Origin: Struthidea cinerea
Lineage: Eukaryota; Chordata; Aves; Passeriformes; Corcoracidae
Reading direction: 5' to 3'
DNA: 64,000 nucleotides
Assembly: GCA_013397865.1 (NCBI GenBank)
Contig: VZTI01001048.1
Coordinates: 4,566,804-4,630,803, forward strand
Each line of letters starts with the position of its first letter. Positions within the stretch are counted from its first letter, which is position 1. Shown piece by piece: positions 43,802 through 58,500 of the stretch. The position numbers and the translations under genes are program-made. Below the pieces are notes generated by a model. That model was given only the letters and a program-made list of their open reading frames with translations. It was not told the DNA's origin and did not search any database.

Positions 43802-46800
43802 CAAAAAGTCAGAAAAAACTCCGCATGCAAATGAAATAGCAACTATTCTAACCAAAAATGCTTTTTAAGTTCCCAGTTCCCAGTTTCGTTAAGGGGCAAT
43901 TTCAGAGCAGCGCACAATTAAAAAAAAAATCCACATTCACAGTGCTTTGTAACACTTAGTTCAACATTAGTTTCTTATGCCAACAGGTCAATATTGCACT
44001 TCATTTGCTGAAAGCATGGAAGCAAACCTAAATCCAAGCGCCTTCAATTCACATTGGAAGTCACACTCTATTTTAATGCCAGCGTAACACAGAAATGGTT
44101 CAGACTTCAACTATGAGTGCAGCTGTAGCTCTGAGTACACACTTCACAAAAATTTAAACAGGAGGTTTTTAGCCAACACTTCCTAGTCAGCCCCTTGGCA
44201 CCAGGCAGGGAGTTTCAGGCAGCAGTCTGTATTCAGTACCACGCTTGAAAAAGTTGACAGTAATTGTGCCAGTACTAGAGCTAGAAAAACTGCTTCTTTT
44301 ACTGCTTATAGAAGTCACATAAACTAAAAATATACTCTCCCCCCATAACCCCAGAAAATAAGTAGTACACATGCAGCAGCAGTTGCTCAGAAGAATAAGT
44401 GACTGACAGACAGTTAACCCATACATAATTTACCATATTACATGTGTTTCTCATTGTCAGTAAGTTAAGCTTGCCTATGATGAGAGCTGAAATAAAAATG
44501 TCTTCATACAGTGCTACAAAATTCTGTGCTTCTGTAGTATCACAAACACATCATCAACTTGACTAATAATGTAATTCCAGCCACAGAGTAACTAAATTAA
44601 TTTCATTTGTTTCCTGCAATGACCATTATAGTAATAGCTAGTTATCTTTTAAGAATGTATTGTTTCTAGTTATGAAGTACAACTGCATCTTTCACTAAAG
44701 CTCTGAGGGACCACCAGAAGAGAGGAATTTATTAAGACCAAACCCTTAGCTGGGATGGGGAATCTAATACTTCCCTACTGCACACACACTTAAATAAATC
44801 AAGAGTTAATAACTGGAAGCTGCATACAGGTGTCAACAAAACGGATTAAAATATCCGACAGTTGTGTTTAACAGAGTCAGAGCAGGGATAGAACTCAAAC
44901 CACCTGCGTGAAGTTCTTCCAATACTGCAGCGTTACAAACAACACAAGCTTCTCTCCATCCACCCCCAAGTTAGGGGAACAGTCACAAAAGCCTGGCAGC
45001 TTGCGGTGGCCACCATCATGACTCTATAGAGATAAAGCTAAGAGAGAGACTCCTCTGACAGAGGAAATCTCTTATCTCCTCCTACAGCTGCTTTCTTGCT
45101 TTTCCTTGGAAGCGTACATCCCGGAGTTAATGTGCACATTCCAAACCACCACTTATACCTTACACCACACTGACTACTCTGCCTTCAGCTTCTCAGCCAT
45201 CGCCAGTTCTTCTACTCTTTACTGCTATTCCATGTGTTGGCATTTAAACTTTCTCACAGTTATCTTCCCAGTGCAAGTACTGGATTCAGGTGAGAAGTAT
45301 GTGATAAAGGACAGGTTGAGCACTCCAGTGACCAAGTTCATTCTCTGTCCTCACTGCCAGTCACATGTACTGAATCACTAATTTAGCTTCCACATGCTTG
45401 ACCATTAATCTAGTTTTCAAAACCAGAAGCAACAAACAAAATGGGCAAAACCCCAATAATTAAACTCCTGAAAATAGGAATTATTTTTCAACCGTAATTT
45501 GGTGAACCAGTTTACAGGAAGAGCTGCGAGTCAGGTCTGTCTTTAGGGGGTACACAGTGGGGAACTGATCAAGAAACACAGCCCTATTTCTGCCTCTCCT
45601 CTGGACTAGCTGGAGCAGGCCAGCTACATCCATAAGGCACATGATTTGCCCCAGAGCAGTGTTGCCAGCAAGGACTGAATGCCCACACGCACTGTGAGCC
45701 ACTAGGAGCAATAGCATGTTGTCTGAGGGCACTGAATGGCATGAGACATGCTGGGATGATATCAAGGGAGTATCCCTGGGGAGAAATTCATGTGTGGCAC
45801 AGCGCAAATCCATACTGTCCATCATTAGTGGGCTCAGCTGCTCCCGGGCTTGCGCTTTATGGGAGTTAATTGTTGCCCTGTCCCATCAGGGAACTTTGAA
45901 AGAACAAGGCAATCAGGAAAGAGGTCCCAAAAGTGCACAGAGAGCCAAGCCATACAGACACTGCAGTTCTCAGGGCACTGCTCTTTATTAACTCCACTGA
46001 CACTCTTGATCCAGATAATTATATCAATTGGTACATTCTTTAGAACCACATAAAATAATGATGTGTTGTCAGAAACAGATGTATTTCTTTTTCTAAACAT
46101 AAATAACAGATGTCTGCATTTCTTTGAATGGGATCCCTCTTATTCTTAGGTAGTCATGAAAAGCTTTGTGGCAAAATAAAAAATTAAGCTACCTGCAAAC
46201 ACACAAACTTACATTACACATGCACAGAATGTTAGCAAACACTGCACACGTAGAAAAAAATGAAATCTGAACTTTTTCAATGATAGAAGAAAGGCTTAAA
46301 GACTACTAGAGAGAGTTCTCATCAGCACTCCAGTTGGAAATAGTACAGACATATCTGTGTTTCATCTGCTGCAAGACTGCATGCTGCCAGGACCTCCTGT
46401 GCTGCACAGAGCCACGGTGTGCAGAAGGCAGGCAGAAGCTATAGGGGCTCAAGACTACACCTGGATCCAGATTTCCCTGCCCAATAACAGGCTGCTGCCA
46501 AGAAATAAGGGAATGATTAATTAAAGCCAAGACAAACAGAAGTAGGCACACGTGGATTTCAGAGCAGTACAACATGACTTAGAGGCGTGACTCCAATTAA
46601 TGTGGAGTTAACTCATGCTGTATTGAAAATTAAAATTCAAGGTTATTCCCTGTCTTAATCACCAACTATTATAGTCACTGTTTTTCAAAACAATTTGTTA
46701 GGATTAACGGAGACTGTTTACAAAAGTCTCTAGTGAAATTTTCTATATTTAGCCAAAATGAAGATCAAAGAGACTGAGATGTTCTTTTTGGCATCATAAC

Positions 46801-47990
46801 AGTATTTTATTATTTAATTATTTAATACCATTACATTCATAAGTTATTTCAGACAAAAGTCTTAAAAGGAGACTTGTTTACAGAAGGAAATTACACTGTG
46901 ATAAACCTGATTTCACTACAGAAAGATACTTCATTTGGCTTCATAGTCATACTGAAGCATTCAAACACCCAAAGCACACTTAGGATGCATGGAGAGAATT
47001 CTCTACAATGCATAAGAGCATTAGTTTGCCGTTTTTATTACAGTGAATAAGAGTAAACAAGGGGTCTTTGTCCTGTACTTTAGGAAACCTTAACACATGG
47101 GGAAAGGAAAAATAAAAAGGTCGCTTACACTTTCTCTAAATAGGTTTTAAAACAAAGTTCTACCTGCATCACACCTGTTTTCAAGCCTGGTGAGCTGTTT
47201 CCATCTGAATTTCACAGAGAGAACAGAATTATAGAGAAGCCACTCAATTTAATGTCATGTTCACCCAAGAAGGACAGTGATGCATCATTAAAAAATAAAC
47301 TATGGCTGCAAAAGTTGTAATCACAAGAATGATTTCCCACAGTAACATCACTGAATAGCCCCATGAGGAACACAAGACTGTGAGACTGAAGTCTTTTAGG
47401 TGAAAAGTCGCAGCTTTTGTAAGGTGCAAGTACTATAGAACACAGTGCATTACATTACTTTTTTAGTTTGATCACACCATACTTTATTTTGTAGCACAAC
47501 TTCTGGCCTCTAAATGTGCAACTCAAGAAACTCAATCTCCTTTACATAAGACATAGTTATTCTAGAGTATGAATCTTGCTACACGTCTGACAATCAATTA
47601 AAAAATAATCACGTATGAACAAAATGTCATTTCTGTTTGATATGCAGAGCACACAGATAATGTGGCCAAGCACATACACTTGACTGTACACTTCAGCTAC
47701 CCAACACCTAAACCAGCACAACTCTCTCCTGCTGCAAGTCCAGAACTGGAACCAAGAGTGACACTGGGAGGCACGTCTGGAGATGAAACACAACTGGAGA
47801 TACTACATGCGTCACTTCCCTGCACTCAGATCCTGATGCAGAATAACTGAGCAGGCCTCACAAATTCTGGCAGCTTGGAGGAAGCCAGTCTGACCAAACC
47901 AGTGTCCAGGGCTCAACAGCCACACCAACGGCTGCCCCGGGTGGGACCATTCCCTTGGCCCCCACTGTCCTGAGCAGCTGAGCAGCAAAA

Positions 47991-48032
47991 CCCAGTCCTG
48001 CTAAAGCAGAGCCCAGTCCTGCTACAGCAGAG
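47991..48032. repeat. 21-bp tandem duplication
   Basis: Two copies of a 21-bp unit starting cccagtcctgct and ending agcagag, differing at one base (taaag versus tacag). Confidence 0.92.
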
Positions 48033-49884
48033 CAGCCAGCAAGGTCAAGATCATTCTGACCTGTTTTGCTTTATCACAGGATAGCAGTTAAGGGTTGCTT
48101 TGTGTGTCAACACACCGTATTATACTAACCAGAATAATTGGTTTTAATTGAAAAAATTCCTGCTTTTGTCATTCTAGAATTGTGCTATACTTCCACTCTC
48201 CTCTGGCTCTTCTTTATTCTTCATTTCACAGGAGAAATTACGCAGGCATGCATGTTCTAATTTCTCTCATCAGGGTGTTACCCAGGGCTTCTACTCCAAC
48301 TGTTCAAAATTCTGCTCATCCATCCCAAAGAGCTTCTCTGCCTTAGGCATATATATTCCTTTGCACACAAAAGGCTATTTGCAACGTCACTGAAAATAAT
48401 TTAAAACAGTGGATATCAACTATACTAAAAAAAATCATCTAGTGCTTGTGCACTACAGTTTGGTTTTAGCAGGATTTTCTGAAGGAAGTTTTGTTTTACA
48501 GAGTGATGAAAATCTAAATTATTTAGAAACTCTGTGGATGGTGGGCTGAAGTAAGCAATGAACACACAGGTGACTTTCACCTTCCCAAACTCTATGCTTT
48601 AAACTTTTAGAGTTCAAGGGACATTTGCAACATAGCCCTGCAGCACTAAACAAGCCTTTTGTACCTGAGTTTTTTTTGGATAAATAATTCCTAAAGGACA
48701 GTGTTTAGTTGCCCCTACCATCTGAAGTCTCCTCTGGGCTTAAAAAAAAAATGAAAGGAAACAAGGAGAAATACTGTAGAATTTCAGGATTATAATTGTC
48801 TTTGGAGAAGAATGAAGGAGGAACCTGAGGTATTTTAGCTACTGCAAGCATCAATACTTAAGATTCCAAACTGCATCCATCCCTTCATTCCCAAAAGGAA
48901 AGCTAGCATTGCACAGGAGAGAGAATAACTTCAGTATGAACCTATCATTCATGACCTACTGGGTTTTGAAATAGTTTTGAACAACAATTGTTCTAAGGTA
49001 AAGACACAGAGAGCCCAATCCTCACTCTCCCCCTCACAACTGTGTTGGGGAATTCAACACCTTCCTAAATTAACCTTCAATTTTAACACTGATCATCCAC
49101 AAGCTCAATAAAATAATTTCTAGATTACTACATGTGTTGAATAATAAAGTAGGAACAACAGCAGACACTGTAAAGATCACAAATTATTTTCCCACCTACA
49201 AACTCAAGCAAAACCAAACATTAGAGTCCTGAAGGGAACTGTAAATATGAAGCATCTGCTGATGTCCTTTCCCTACCACCTGGGCCTCCATAGCAGACAA
49301 ATCCTTTTAATATCTGCTGGCTTAAGTTACTGAAAAAAAACCACTTAACTGCATTTGCAGGTGATTTAGTAGGCACTTAAGTTTCATGGTGACTGATACA
49401 TCAGTCTTCAGAAGAAAATAAAATTATGCATAATAAAGGAAACAATTTTCAAAATCCTCAGAGACTTTGACCATCAATTTTTATATCCTTAGTTACTGAA
49501 CCATATCAATATATTACAGGTCACATAGTAACCATATTTTGAGACACATACGCCCTACGGGAGCTTTAAAATCAAACATCCCAAAACATGTCCGTAATAG
49601 CAACCTGACAAAACCAGGAAAGCTTAAGGAGCCGGGTTTTTGACATCACACATTTTTTCTTCAGTTCACCCTTTTGAATTACAGCTTCACACACCATGTT
49701 TTCACAGTTTACCTAAAAACAGACATGCAGAAAAAAACCAGGTATTCCACTGCCACATGATCACTAAACATCACTAAAAATCAGGATATCCACTGTATAA
49801 ACACTGTCTTAAGGTGCAAATGGAGAATTTCCCTTTGCAGACAGCTAGGAAAATGAGGTTTATATCTGTCCCCATCCATTAGAG

Positions 49885-49919
49885 ACCACTGCATGGCTAG
49901 CTGTTACCACTGCATGGCT
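49885..49919. repeat. 14-bp direct repeat, 21-bp period
   Basis: accactgcatggct at 49885-49898 and again at 49906-49919. A small local duplication in intron 1. Confidence 0.9.
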
Positions 49920-52900
49920 TCCCAGAGACAGGGTCTGTTATAACAGGATTACACAAAACACCCTAATCCATCCAGGGCAAAGTTAGACAAGCTAAATCCC
50001 ACCACCTTTATCAGTTCAGGTAAAGCAGCCACTCCTCAGAGCTCTGGGGAGCCCAAGGAGGAGCCCTCACCTCCTGAGTCCCCCTAGATGGCAAGAGGCG
50101 AAAAGATGCAAGCAGAACTCCTTCAATGGGCATAGCTACACCCAGAAAACCACGTCCAGCAACCATGTCTGGGCAGCTTTCAAGGTTTACCCAAGAACAG
50201 CTTGACCTTTCTAACTAATATTTGTAGTCTGCTGAGTAATTCACAGAATTGCCTTTTAGGACCAAGAGAGAGCCAAATTTCCACAAATACGTAAATGATT
50301 TAGGAACCCTGATCTTGTTTTCAGGACTAATGTCTTTTGGGGTTAATCTGATCATGCTGATACTGAATTTGAAAACATGGAGACAGTTTGTTCACTTCCA
50401 CCAATTACAGTGGACTGATTATGCACATTTTTTTAAAAGCTGTGGAGAAAAAAAAAGCCATTAAATGTACACTACAAGACCTACACTTTCTATCCTCTGC
50501 AAATTTTTGAAAGCCTATTTCTTCCTCCCAGTCAACACCCACTGCCCCCAAATCCCTCAAATTAATGTCAGTTTTTTCACTTATGTTCTGTATTTTACAT
50601 TAATTTATGGGTTTAACTGCATCATAAAAGGCACTAAAATAGCACTGCTTTATGGAAACAGCATAGTGTAGTAGAGACATTAAAACACTGGACAAAGAAA
50701 TGTGGACAGTTCATTTTAATTATTTAAACTGGTATCTCTATCTTTCCAGTTTTGTATTTATTTTATAGATCCTTTGTTTCAATCAGTATGAGTGCTTTCT
50801 TCTTCAAACTGATTCGAGCTAGTTCCAACTAAAATTCCCAAGGCATATTCTTTAGTCAAGAAGTAATGTAATTGACTCTTTTCCTATCAAGGTAAAAGTG
50901 AGCATTTTTTGTCTGTTTATAAATTTCATTGTGTGCTTTGCCTTCCTAAAAGATACTCAGATGTATTAGAATTTTTCCTACAGAAATTTGTCTTTCAAGA
51001 GGTGGAAGAATCCCACTGAACTTTAATTATAAATCAGATGCTTGAATTAGTCCTACCAATAAGTGATTTGAAGTGTAACTCTGCAACTAATCCACTGGCT
51101 TTTAAATCCATGCCACACGCATGCTGAGCCTTGCTCTCTATTTTTGCAGCACTTCCAGCAAAAACATCAAATGCCAACTGGAAAGACTGTTTTGAGAAAT
51201 ACCCTTACTTCCCACTGCCTTTTTTTTTTTCCTTTATCACACTGTACATAAAAACAATCTAGCTGAATCACTGCATGTGTGGGAAATCTTCTATTTCTTC
51301 CCTGGAAAGTATCTACACATCATCTCTCCTTCCCACCTCTGTAAGCAAGTGCTGTGAGAGTCTGTTGCTTCTCTTCCCTCAGGTGATGGAAGACGCATTT
51401 TGCTAACAGAGGAGTAAAAAAAAAAATGAGAGAAACTGCTACCTCAACTGATCTGAAAGAAGCAAACAAAACAAAAAGATGAAGCAGGAGAAGGTTTTGT
51501 ACAGGAAAAACAAAGTGGGAAGAGCAGCAATGGGAAGAAGCTGATTAATTTCATAATGACAAGGAGTTCAACTCTAGTAATATCTAATTATCTTGAAACA
51601 CACCAGTAATTCTAACATCTCCTATAAAAGACAGCCACAAGGTTTCTCTTTAGCTCACTTGCAAAACGGCGTTAGTCTGCTGGAACAGTTGCACATACAG
51701 ACTAACCACGCAGTTTGCAACCTCATCATTTAAAATACAGATACATATATTTAAGAAGCCTTAAAGTGCAACTATCAGCATGTACTTTGTATATTCTCAC
51801 AATTACAATTACAACTTCAGGTGAATTTCCAAACAATTAAAACCACAGAGAAGCTGCAGCGGGGAATTAGTAACTCCTCAGCCTGCCGATTCCCTTTGCT
51901 TAAAAAACACTCAAAAAGGCCAAACAACAATTGATAAGTTTGCTTTAAAACAAGAGTTTAACAAGCAAGAGTAACTATCAGTATTGAAAGTAGTTCATTT
52001 AATATTAGCTCAACTTTCCCAGTAAAACAGCAATATTTGGGTTTGTGTTAGAGCTATTACAAAATCTACAGCTACTAAATTACTATAACACTGGAATAGC
52101 TCTGACCCAGAACAACAGGCACGAGTAGGGAGTTTTAAAACAAATAAAGGTCTATTACACCAGTTCTGCAAATCACACCAGTGGTGTTACTATTAAACCA
52201 AACCAGAAGGAAACAGCAGGTCAGGTAATCTGCCTTTTTGTCTCCATAAAGCCAGGCAGCACAGATCTTTACACAGCTCTAGTATATTGCTCCTACTTTG
52301 TTAATGTAGTAAATATTATCACATAAACAAACAATCTGCAACCTTCTGATATCTGGCACCACACGCTATCTGGGCAGAGGCGAGACTAACCCACTCCCAG
52401 GAGACTGATGAGCACTTCCGGTGGATAACAGGCTTGGAAAAAAAATCTCCACCTGAAAACTCTGATGGGAGAAAAAAACCTGCAGCAAAGACCTTTGCCA
52501 CCATGTGCACAGCAGCAGGTCACCCAACATGAAGCCTGGCAAGCCTTGCACAGGGTTTTCTAATACAGAACAGAGGGAGAAAACTCTACTTCCACACACA
52601 CAGCAGGTTCTGCCTGGCAACTATTCTTGTTTATGACTTGATAAATTATTTCACCTGAAAGATTAGTTAAATGAAAGAACGGAGAGCAATGTAATTATTA
52701 ACTCCTGTCTCCTTCCATCAGAGAAGATTTACACTTTCAAATGTTGACTCCAAACAAGCCCACACCAGTCCCTAAGAAGGAAGGGACACTACCACGATGC
52801 CAGGCTTTCACTGTTCACCTCAAAGCCAAGACAAAAGGCTGTTTGAGGTCCGTGTTCCCACCGGCGGCTGGTGCTGCTGCCACACTTGGCCCCACAGATC

Positions 52901-53272
52901 AGTTACGCATCCCGAGCGCACCGTGCTCACTCAAGAAACCCTCTGCACATCCATCTGTGCAGCAAACCTGCTTTGTAACTGCTCAGTAGGCAGGAGAACC
53001 AAGAACAGAATAAAACTCTAAACACCTCTCCTTCAGGAACATGGGATCAAATTGAAAAGAATTTAATAAAAAAGTATTAAGTCCAACAACTAGCCACAGC
53101 TGCAGTTCGTTAATAACTTTTCAGCTCCAGAATAAGAACATTTTCAAATTAAATGTGAAGTGCCAGTATGCCATCTGGAAAGTCAAGGCAGATTCCCAAG
53201 GCTTTCCAGCATCTTCTCATATTCACAGTCTTTCAGGCGGTGTTTTTTGGTTTGGTTTTTTTTTTTTTTTAG

Positions 53273-53391
53273 AAGAGGGACTTTTGCACAGCATTTTGGA
53301 ACATTCAAGGAATACAAAACTGAGCCCCAAGTTACCTTGCTACATTTCCTGTATCAGAAGTATTCAAAACTTCTCACGAAAATATTTGAAG
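53273..53391 (+). other. Exon-like open segment A (unconfirmed)
   Basis: It follows a T-rich acceptor (T14-AG) and ends at TTTGAAG|GTAGCA. The open frame reads RGTFAQHFGTFKEYKTEPQV and on to KIFEG, with a natural-looking composition. It is antisense to TENT4B inside intron 1. I do not recognise the peptide. The splice signals may be chance. Confidence 0.15.
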
Positions 53392-53561
53392 GTAGCAATT
53401 ACAGTTAAAACTACAAGGTTGAGTTTGTAGCTTAAATTTCTATTCCCTGAGCAAAATGGAGAGTAATCCCAAGTTACCTGTTTTGAAACAAGTTTATCAC
53501 CCATTTATTACTTGTTAGTTCACTTTGGTGATACTTTGCTACAGTACTAATACACGTTTAG

Positions 53562-53711
53562 ATGCACTGCTGTCATATCCAGCCAAAATTGAAATCACAG
53601 ATGTAGTTCTCCCTCTCACTTTCAAATGCTTAAAAGCAACTGCAGTGGATGCACTTAGAAGGAGGAAGAACAATCACACATACTATGGCAAAGGTACACG
53701 GAATATTTCAG
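53562..53711 (+). other. Exon-like open segment B (unconfirmed)
   Basis: It follows a TACTAAT branch-like motif and TTTAG, and ends at ATTTCAG|GTAACT. In phase with segment A it encodes DALLSYPAKIEITDVVLPLT and on to TRNISG. No family is recognised. The branch-like motif is unusually close to the AG, which weakens the case. Confidence 0.15.
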
Positions 53712-54307
53712 GTAACTTTTTACTTTGATGAATTGTTATCTTTACAGTAGGGATGTGCACAGTAAACTATGTTCAGATTAAACAATGCAGTATTCATTTT
53801 GGGACTCATGATGTAGTATTATGCTCCCTTAAAGGTATATATTAGAAACTATTTCTTCATCTTCTGATTTGTCCTTTTGCACTCAGATACTCTTGCTTGC
53901 AAGGCAGGATGCACAGGTACCAGAAACACCATGGGCTGGGAGCAGTAACACTGCAAAGTTTTTTGGAGTCAACAGCCTCTATTTGCTCTGGTTATCATCC
54001 CAGGATAGAAAGCTACAAACACTAACAATCAAAAAAGGACACCGCCTAAGCAGATCTCAGAAAAATGCTTTCTGTGGTCACCTCTATCAGTCCTGTGATA
54101 GAGATGCACACTTAGCAACTTCCATGTCAGGAACTACAAAAAATGCTTCTTCCTCCAATGCAGGCGACAGATCTCATCCTTCCAAGTATCTGGAGAAGCT
54201 GGTCTCTGACTAACCCTGTGGATCCAGTCATGGGGTTTATCTTCTTTATCTCCCCTGAAGCTTCAGCTAGTGTATCTGTCAGAAAACTACCAATACAAAA
54301 ATGAGAA

Positions 54308-54336
54308 GAAAATACTAGAAAATACTAGAAAATACT
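54308..54336. repeat. 10-bp tandem repeat, about 2.9 copies
   Basis: The unit aaaatactag is repeated head to tail (gaaaatactag / aaaatactag / aaaatact) in intron 1. Confidence 0.92.
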
Positions 54337-55171
54337 GCACAGAAATACTTCCCATAAGTCAAAAATGTTAAAAGACCAATCCATACTGAAAGATGACTTA
54401 GGAAAGATTTCACACAGCTACTTCAGTTACTGGGTTCTGCTTGGACATAAAGACAGAAGAATCAGCACATGATGGAAAAAGGGGGACTTTTAATGGTCTG
54501 ACAAAGACCTAGTATCATGAAGGTGACTACTGGAACCCACTCCAGGATGGGGCATCCCTGGCATGGCACACCTCCTCACACCATCCACATGTGCATATTT
54601 GTGCACAGTCTTCCAACAGAAGTAGCAAATGCAGAGTGAGAGGCAGTGCAGAGCTCTCAGAAACACCCTCAAGATTCATCCAACTCACTTGCTGGAACCA
54701 GTCTCTAAAAATAATTTGAAGATTATGTAAAAGTGTCTTGTGTACCCAAAAAATGAGTAGAAGATGCAGCAGTGACCAGCTGTAAGAAAGGTTTAAGAGG
54801 ATCACTGTGAGCTCCACAAACTGCAGAATCAATAGCAACTGAAAAAGCACGTTTCAGCATGCCTGAAGCAGATTTGCTTCAGAGGAGCAAAGGCTGAAGT
54901 GAACTATTCCAGTATATAATGTTCACTGACTTACTGCCTACAGGCAAATACCACACCGCACAAAAAACAAGGGAGGAAGTTTGTTAATACAGTTATTCTG
55001 TATATACTCTTCTTTACTCCTAGGTACTTCTGTGCCAGGAGCTGACACTGTTACTTACTGCCATTGAAACTTTATCTTTACCAGCTGTATGTGCCCTGTG
55101 ACATTTGTCCAGGTTGTAACAACAGCAGCTTCAAAAGATCACTGGTTAGTTCAAATTTAGATTGAAGAACA

Positions 55172-55582
55172 ATGCAAATTATGCACAATGTAATTACAAG
55201 AGAGCAAAAGAAGCAGGACACTACTGTCCTTTCTGCCTCACCTCAAAAACTATCCCAGAAGAAGCAATCTAACAGCTTGATGAGGCAAACTTCTCTTCCA
55301 CCTGATGCTGGAAGCAGAGGTGCATGTAAAGAAGCTGCTTACCTCAATAACAAACTAGTTCTTCAAGGCAAAAATCAACATGAAGATTTTCTCATGTGGG
55401 TACCTGCCAAGTATGACTACTACAGTAGTCATTCCCCACGGATGAATGAGCGTAAGATACTGAGTCCGAAGCACAACCAGAAGGCTGAGTATATAGATCC
55501 TCAAACATATGAGTTGAATCACCCAGCTGAAGAGTGTGATAGAACAAAGCAAAAATTAAATAAAATTAACCTTAGGACCTAA
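55172..55582 (+). other. 136-codon ATG-initiated ORF in TENT4B intron 1 (unconfirmed)
   Basis: It runs from ATG to TAA and encodes a polar, Lys/Asn/Gln-rich peptide ending KQKLNKINLRT, with no signal peptide or membrane segment. No known family is recognised. There is no clear polyadenylation signal close downstream. In 64 kb of AT-rich DNA about one ORF of this length is expected by chance, so support is weak. It could be an exon of a nested gene, an old pseudogene or chance. Confidence 0.15.
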
Positions 55583-58500
55583 TTTTTTCAGCCTGACTCA
55601 ATACTGTGACCTAAGACTGTGATCTGCAATCATGGCCATTATTCAGATCAAGACAGTTCCTTCACCACACTATGTTTAACTCAATACTTTAACTGGCAGC
55701 TGTGAAAAGCTTGCCAACCAGGAGCGCCTCTGAATACATAAGAGATAAAGCCAGATGCAAGGCACAAGTCCTTCACACCACTTTCAGAAACTATATGCAT
55801 ACTTCAGATTAAAGCCAAAATCTTACTGAGGGATAAGGGGGAGGAATGCAAATGCATATAAAGGAGTATACTTTTTATAACAACCCCGTTGAAAAGAAGC
55901 AAACAAAAAAAAACCCTCAAAACCAGAACAAAAACCACTTACTTTTTGTACCACACAGGAAAATATCTAGTTGTTCCTGAAGTAACATAGGAAGTGAACA
56001 GCTCTAAAATTAACAGAGTGAGAATTAAGAAATCTTAAGAAAGTAAGTTATCACACTTCCTCAGTCTAGCTTAAACACAGCATCAAGAGGTCAGGCAGGG
56101 TCAACAAGCTTTGATTAAGGACTCCCTGTCTTCAGACTATATACACTGACACACAATAGTAAGATCAACACCTTAGTCATCACTCAAACTACAGCACAAT
56201 ATTCCCGCATGCTGTATCTTAGAGGACATTAAAAGAAGGGCTTATCTATATTGATATTTGTGACAGGTTAATGCAAGTTCTTTCAGGTGTTACTGCATCC
56301 ATAAACAAAGTAATTGCAAGAAAGCATGTGATACTTTCAATGGGTGTACCTAAATGTAACTGAAAGTAAATCTACACTGAGTGAAGGTGATGAGCCAATG
56401 CAGCTACTCATCTATACACCTCTCACTTATCATAGAATACTACCCTCAATTCCCTGATTTGGAAGTTTCTAGAGAACTTTAACATTTGAATTTGTCCCTT
56501 GTTATATTCTGTTACTTGTAGAATCACAATACTATTTCCTTCACACTGTCTTAACATCTTGGATATCGTGTTCACTACTTCTCCCATAAGAGATCACACC
56601 AACAAGACAGAAGAGCAGAGGTGCACAAATACTGACTTTGATCCTACACTTCTGCTACCATTGTTTTCCAGTAAAAATCCTAAAAAATGCAATGCAAAAA
56701 AAAATTGTGCAATGTACACAATACAGAATGGCGATGCAGAATTCCACACCATAAAGCCTTCTCAAGCAATTGCAGCTAGACTAGTGCCTCTTTCACTGAA
56801 CATCACTTTTGAATAATTCAGATGTAGATCTCATACAATGGAGGATGAGGCCATCAGAGAGCTTGATCTGGAATGAGGGCTGCCAAATAATCTTAATTGT
56901 CACCATGGGAGGAAGAAAATTAACAAATGTTGCATCCCAGCATAAGATAACCCCAGCCTCAGTCAGCCAGCCAGTTCACCCTCACACTGAGCTGCTGTGC
57001 TAGAGCTGCCCTCCCACCCATGACCCACCCTGAGAACTTGGCAGCCCCACAGGACACAATCAGTGTGGCTCAGTCTCACACACATTTTGTGACACAGCTT
57101 TAAGGGTCAGGAAGACAACCATCAGGGACAGGCAGAATCAGAAGACCTGCACTGAATGCAGCAATACTGATACGTTGATTGTACGACTATGATACAACAC
57201 ACCAGTATCACCAACACAAAGTTATGGAAAGATTTGTACTGGCTCTAGTGATCTGTAGGAGAGAGTTTTGTACAAACCTACGAACAAGAGTTCTGCTCCC
57301 TTGATTCATGTCTGTCTCTTGTTTTGATATCCTACGTTCGTAGTATTGCCAGAAAAAAATTCCTGCTGTGTTATCTATTGCTTAAAGTTACAAAATGATT
57401 AAAGTTCAAATTGCTCCTGCTATAGCTATTTGCAGCCTAGGAAAAACATCTGAAGCCCATACCGAGTTCACCAGTTTTCCTCTCTTTTTCTGGCTTATAG
57501 AAATATTTCCTTTAACCCTCATTTCTAGGCAAAGGCACAGAAAGTAATACTCAAATACTCATGACATCTTAAGCACTCTTTGGCAGTTCATCCAAAAAGA
57601 TAATTCAAAAAGACAAACACTCATAATTTAAGAATTCCCAGCATGTCAAAATAATAAATTAGCATTCCAACTGCCCACTAAGAACAGCAATAGCATTTAT
57701 TTGCTTATAATATGTATTATGCAAGATTTTCACTGGTTGTGTTGCTCTACCACTACCAGCACACCTCCCTCCCTCAACACAACACCTAAGCTGGCTCTAG
57801 GCCGCATTCTGCTCCTGCTGCCAGTTCCAACATCCAGCAAGGAGAGCATATGAACCACACACATCACATACAACATAAACAATCAGCTTTGAAGCAACAG
57901 TCATATCTGAAATTTTGGCATATGCATGATTTTGGGAGCATGTACACCATATTGAAAGATGTGTTCAGAATCCCCACATGATGAGATCAATAAAAAAGAA
58001 ATACTAAGTATTTCTATTATTGCCTATTCTATAATTTTCATAGTAAAGCTATGCACACAACTTTTGAAAACCACATTTAAAAGTTTCCAAAGCGAAAAAC
58101 AGACTTTACATTCTAATTTTAAATAAATTATTAGAAATGGCCCAGGAACAAAGTATAATATGGAGATGGCAGGAAAAAAATTGAAGGTGAAAAAAAAGCA
58201 ATAATGTGCTCTCATGATACAGGTCTCCATCTATCTGTGTTTCCTAGGACTGACAATATGATACCAGGCTTCCTAAAACTGACCTTATGCCAACAGTTTG
58301 ACAACTAAAAAATAAGAGCTACGATCCCAACATGGTTTAATACAATACTAATAAATATTTAGGGTGAACAGATCCTCTTTCTTCAATGCATACTGCTATG
58401 TAAAACACACAGCGGCTCTTGGGAATCAGCAAGCACACAAGAGGGAATGACACACTCTTCCTATTACTTAATATAGACATCTCCATCTACCAAAAAAAGT

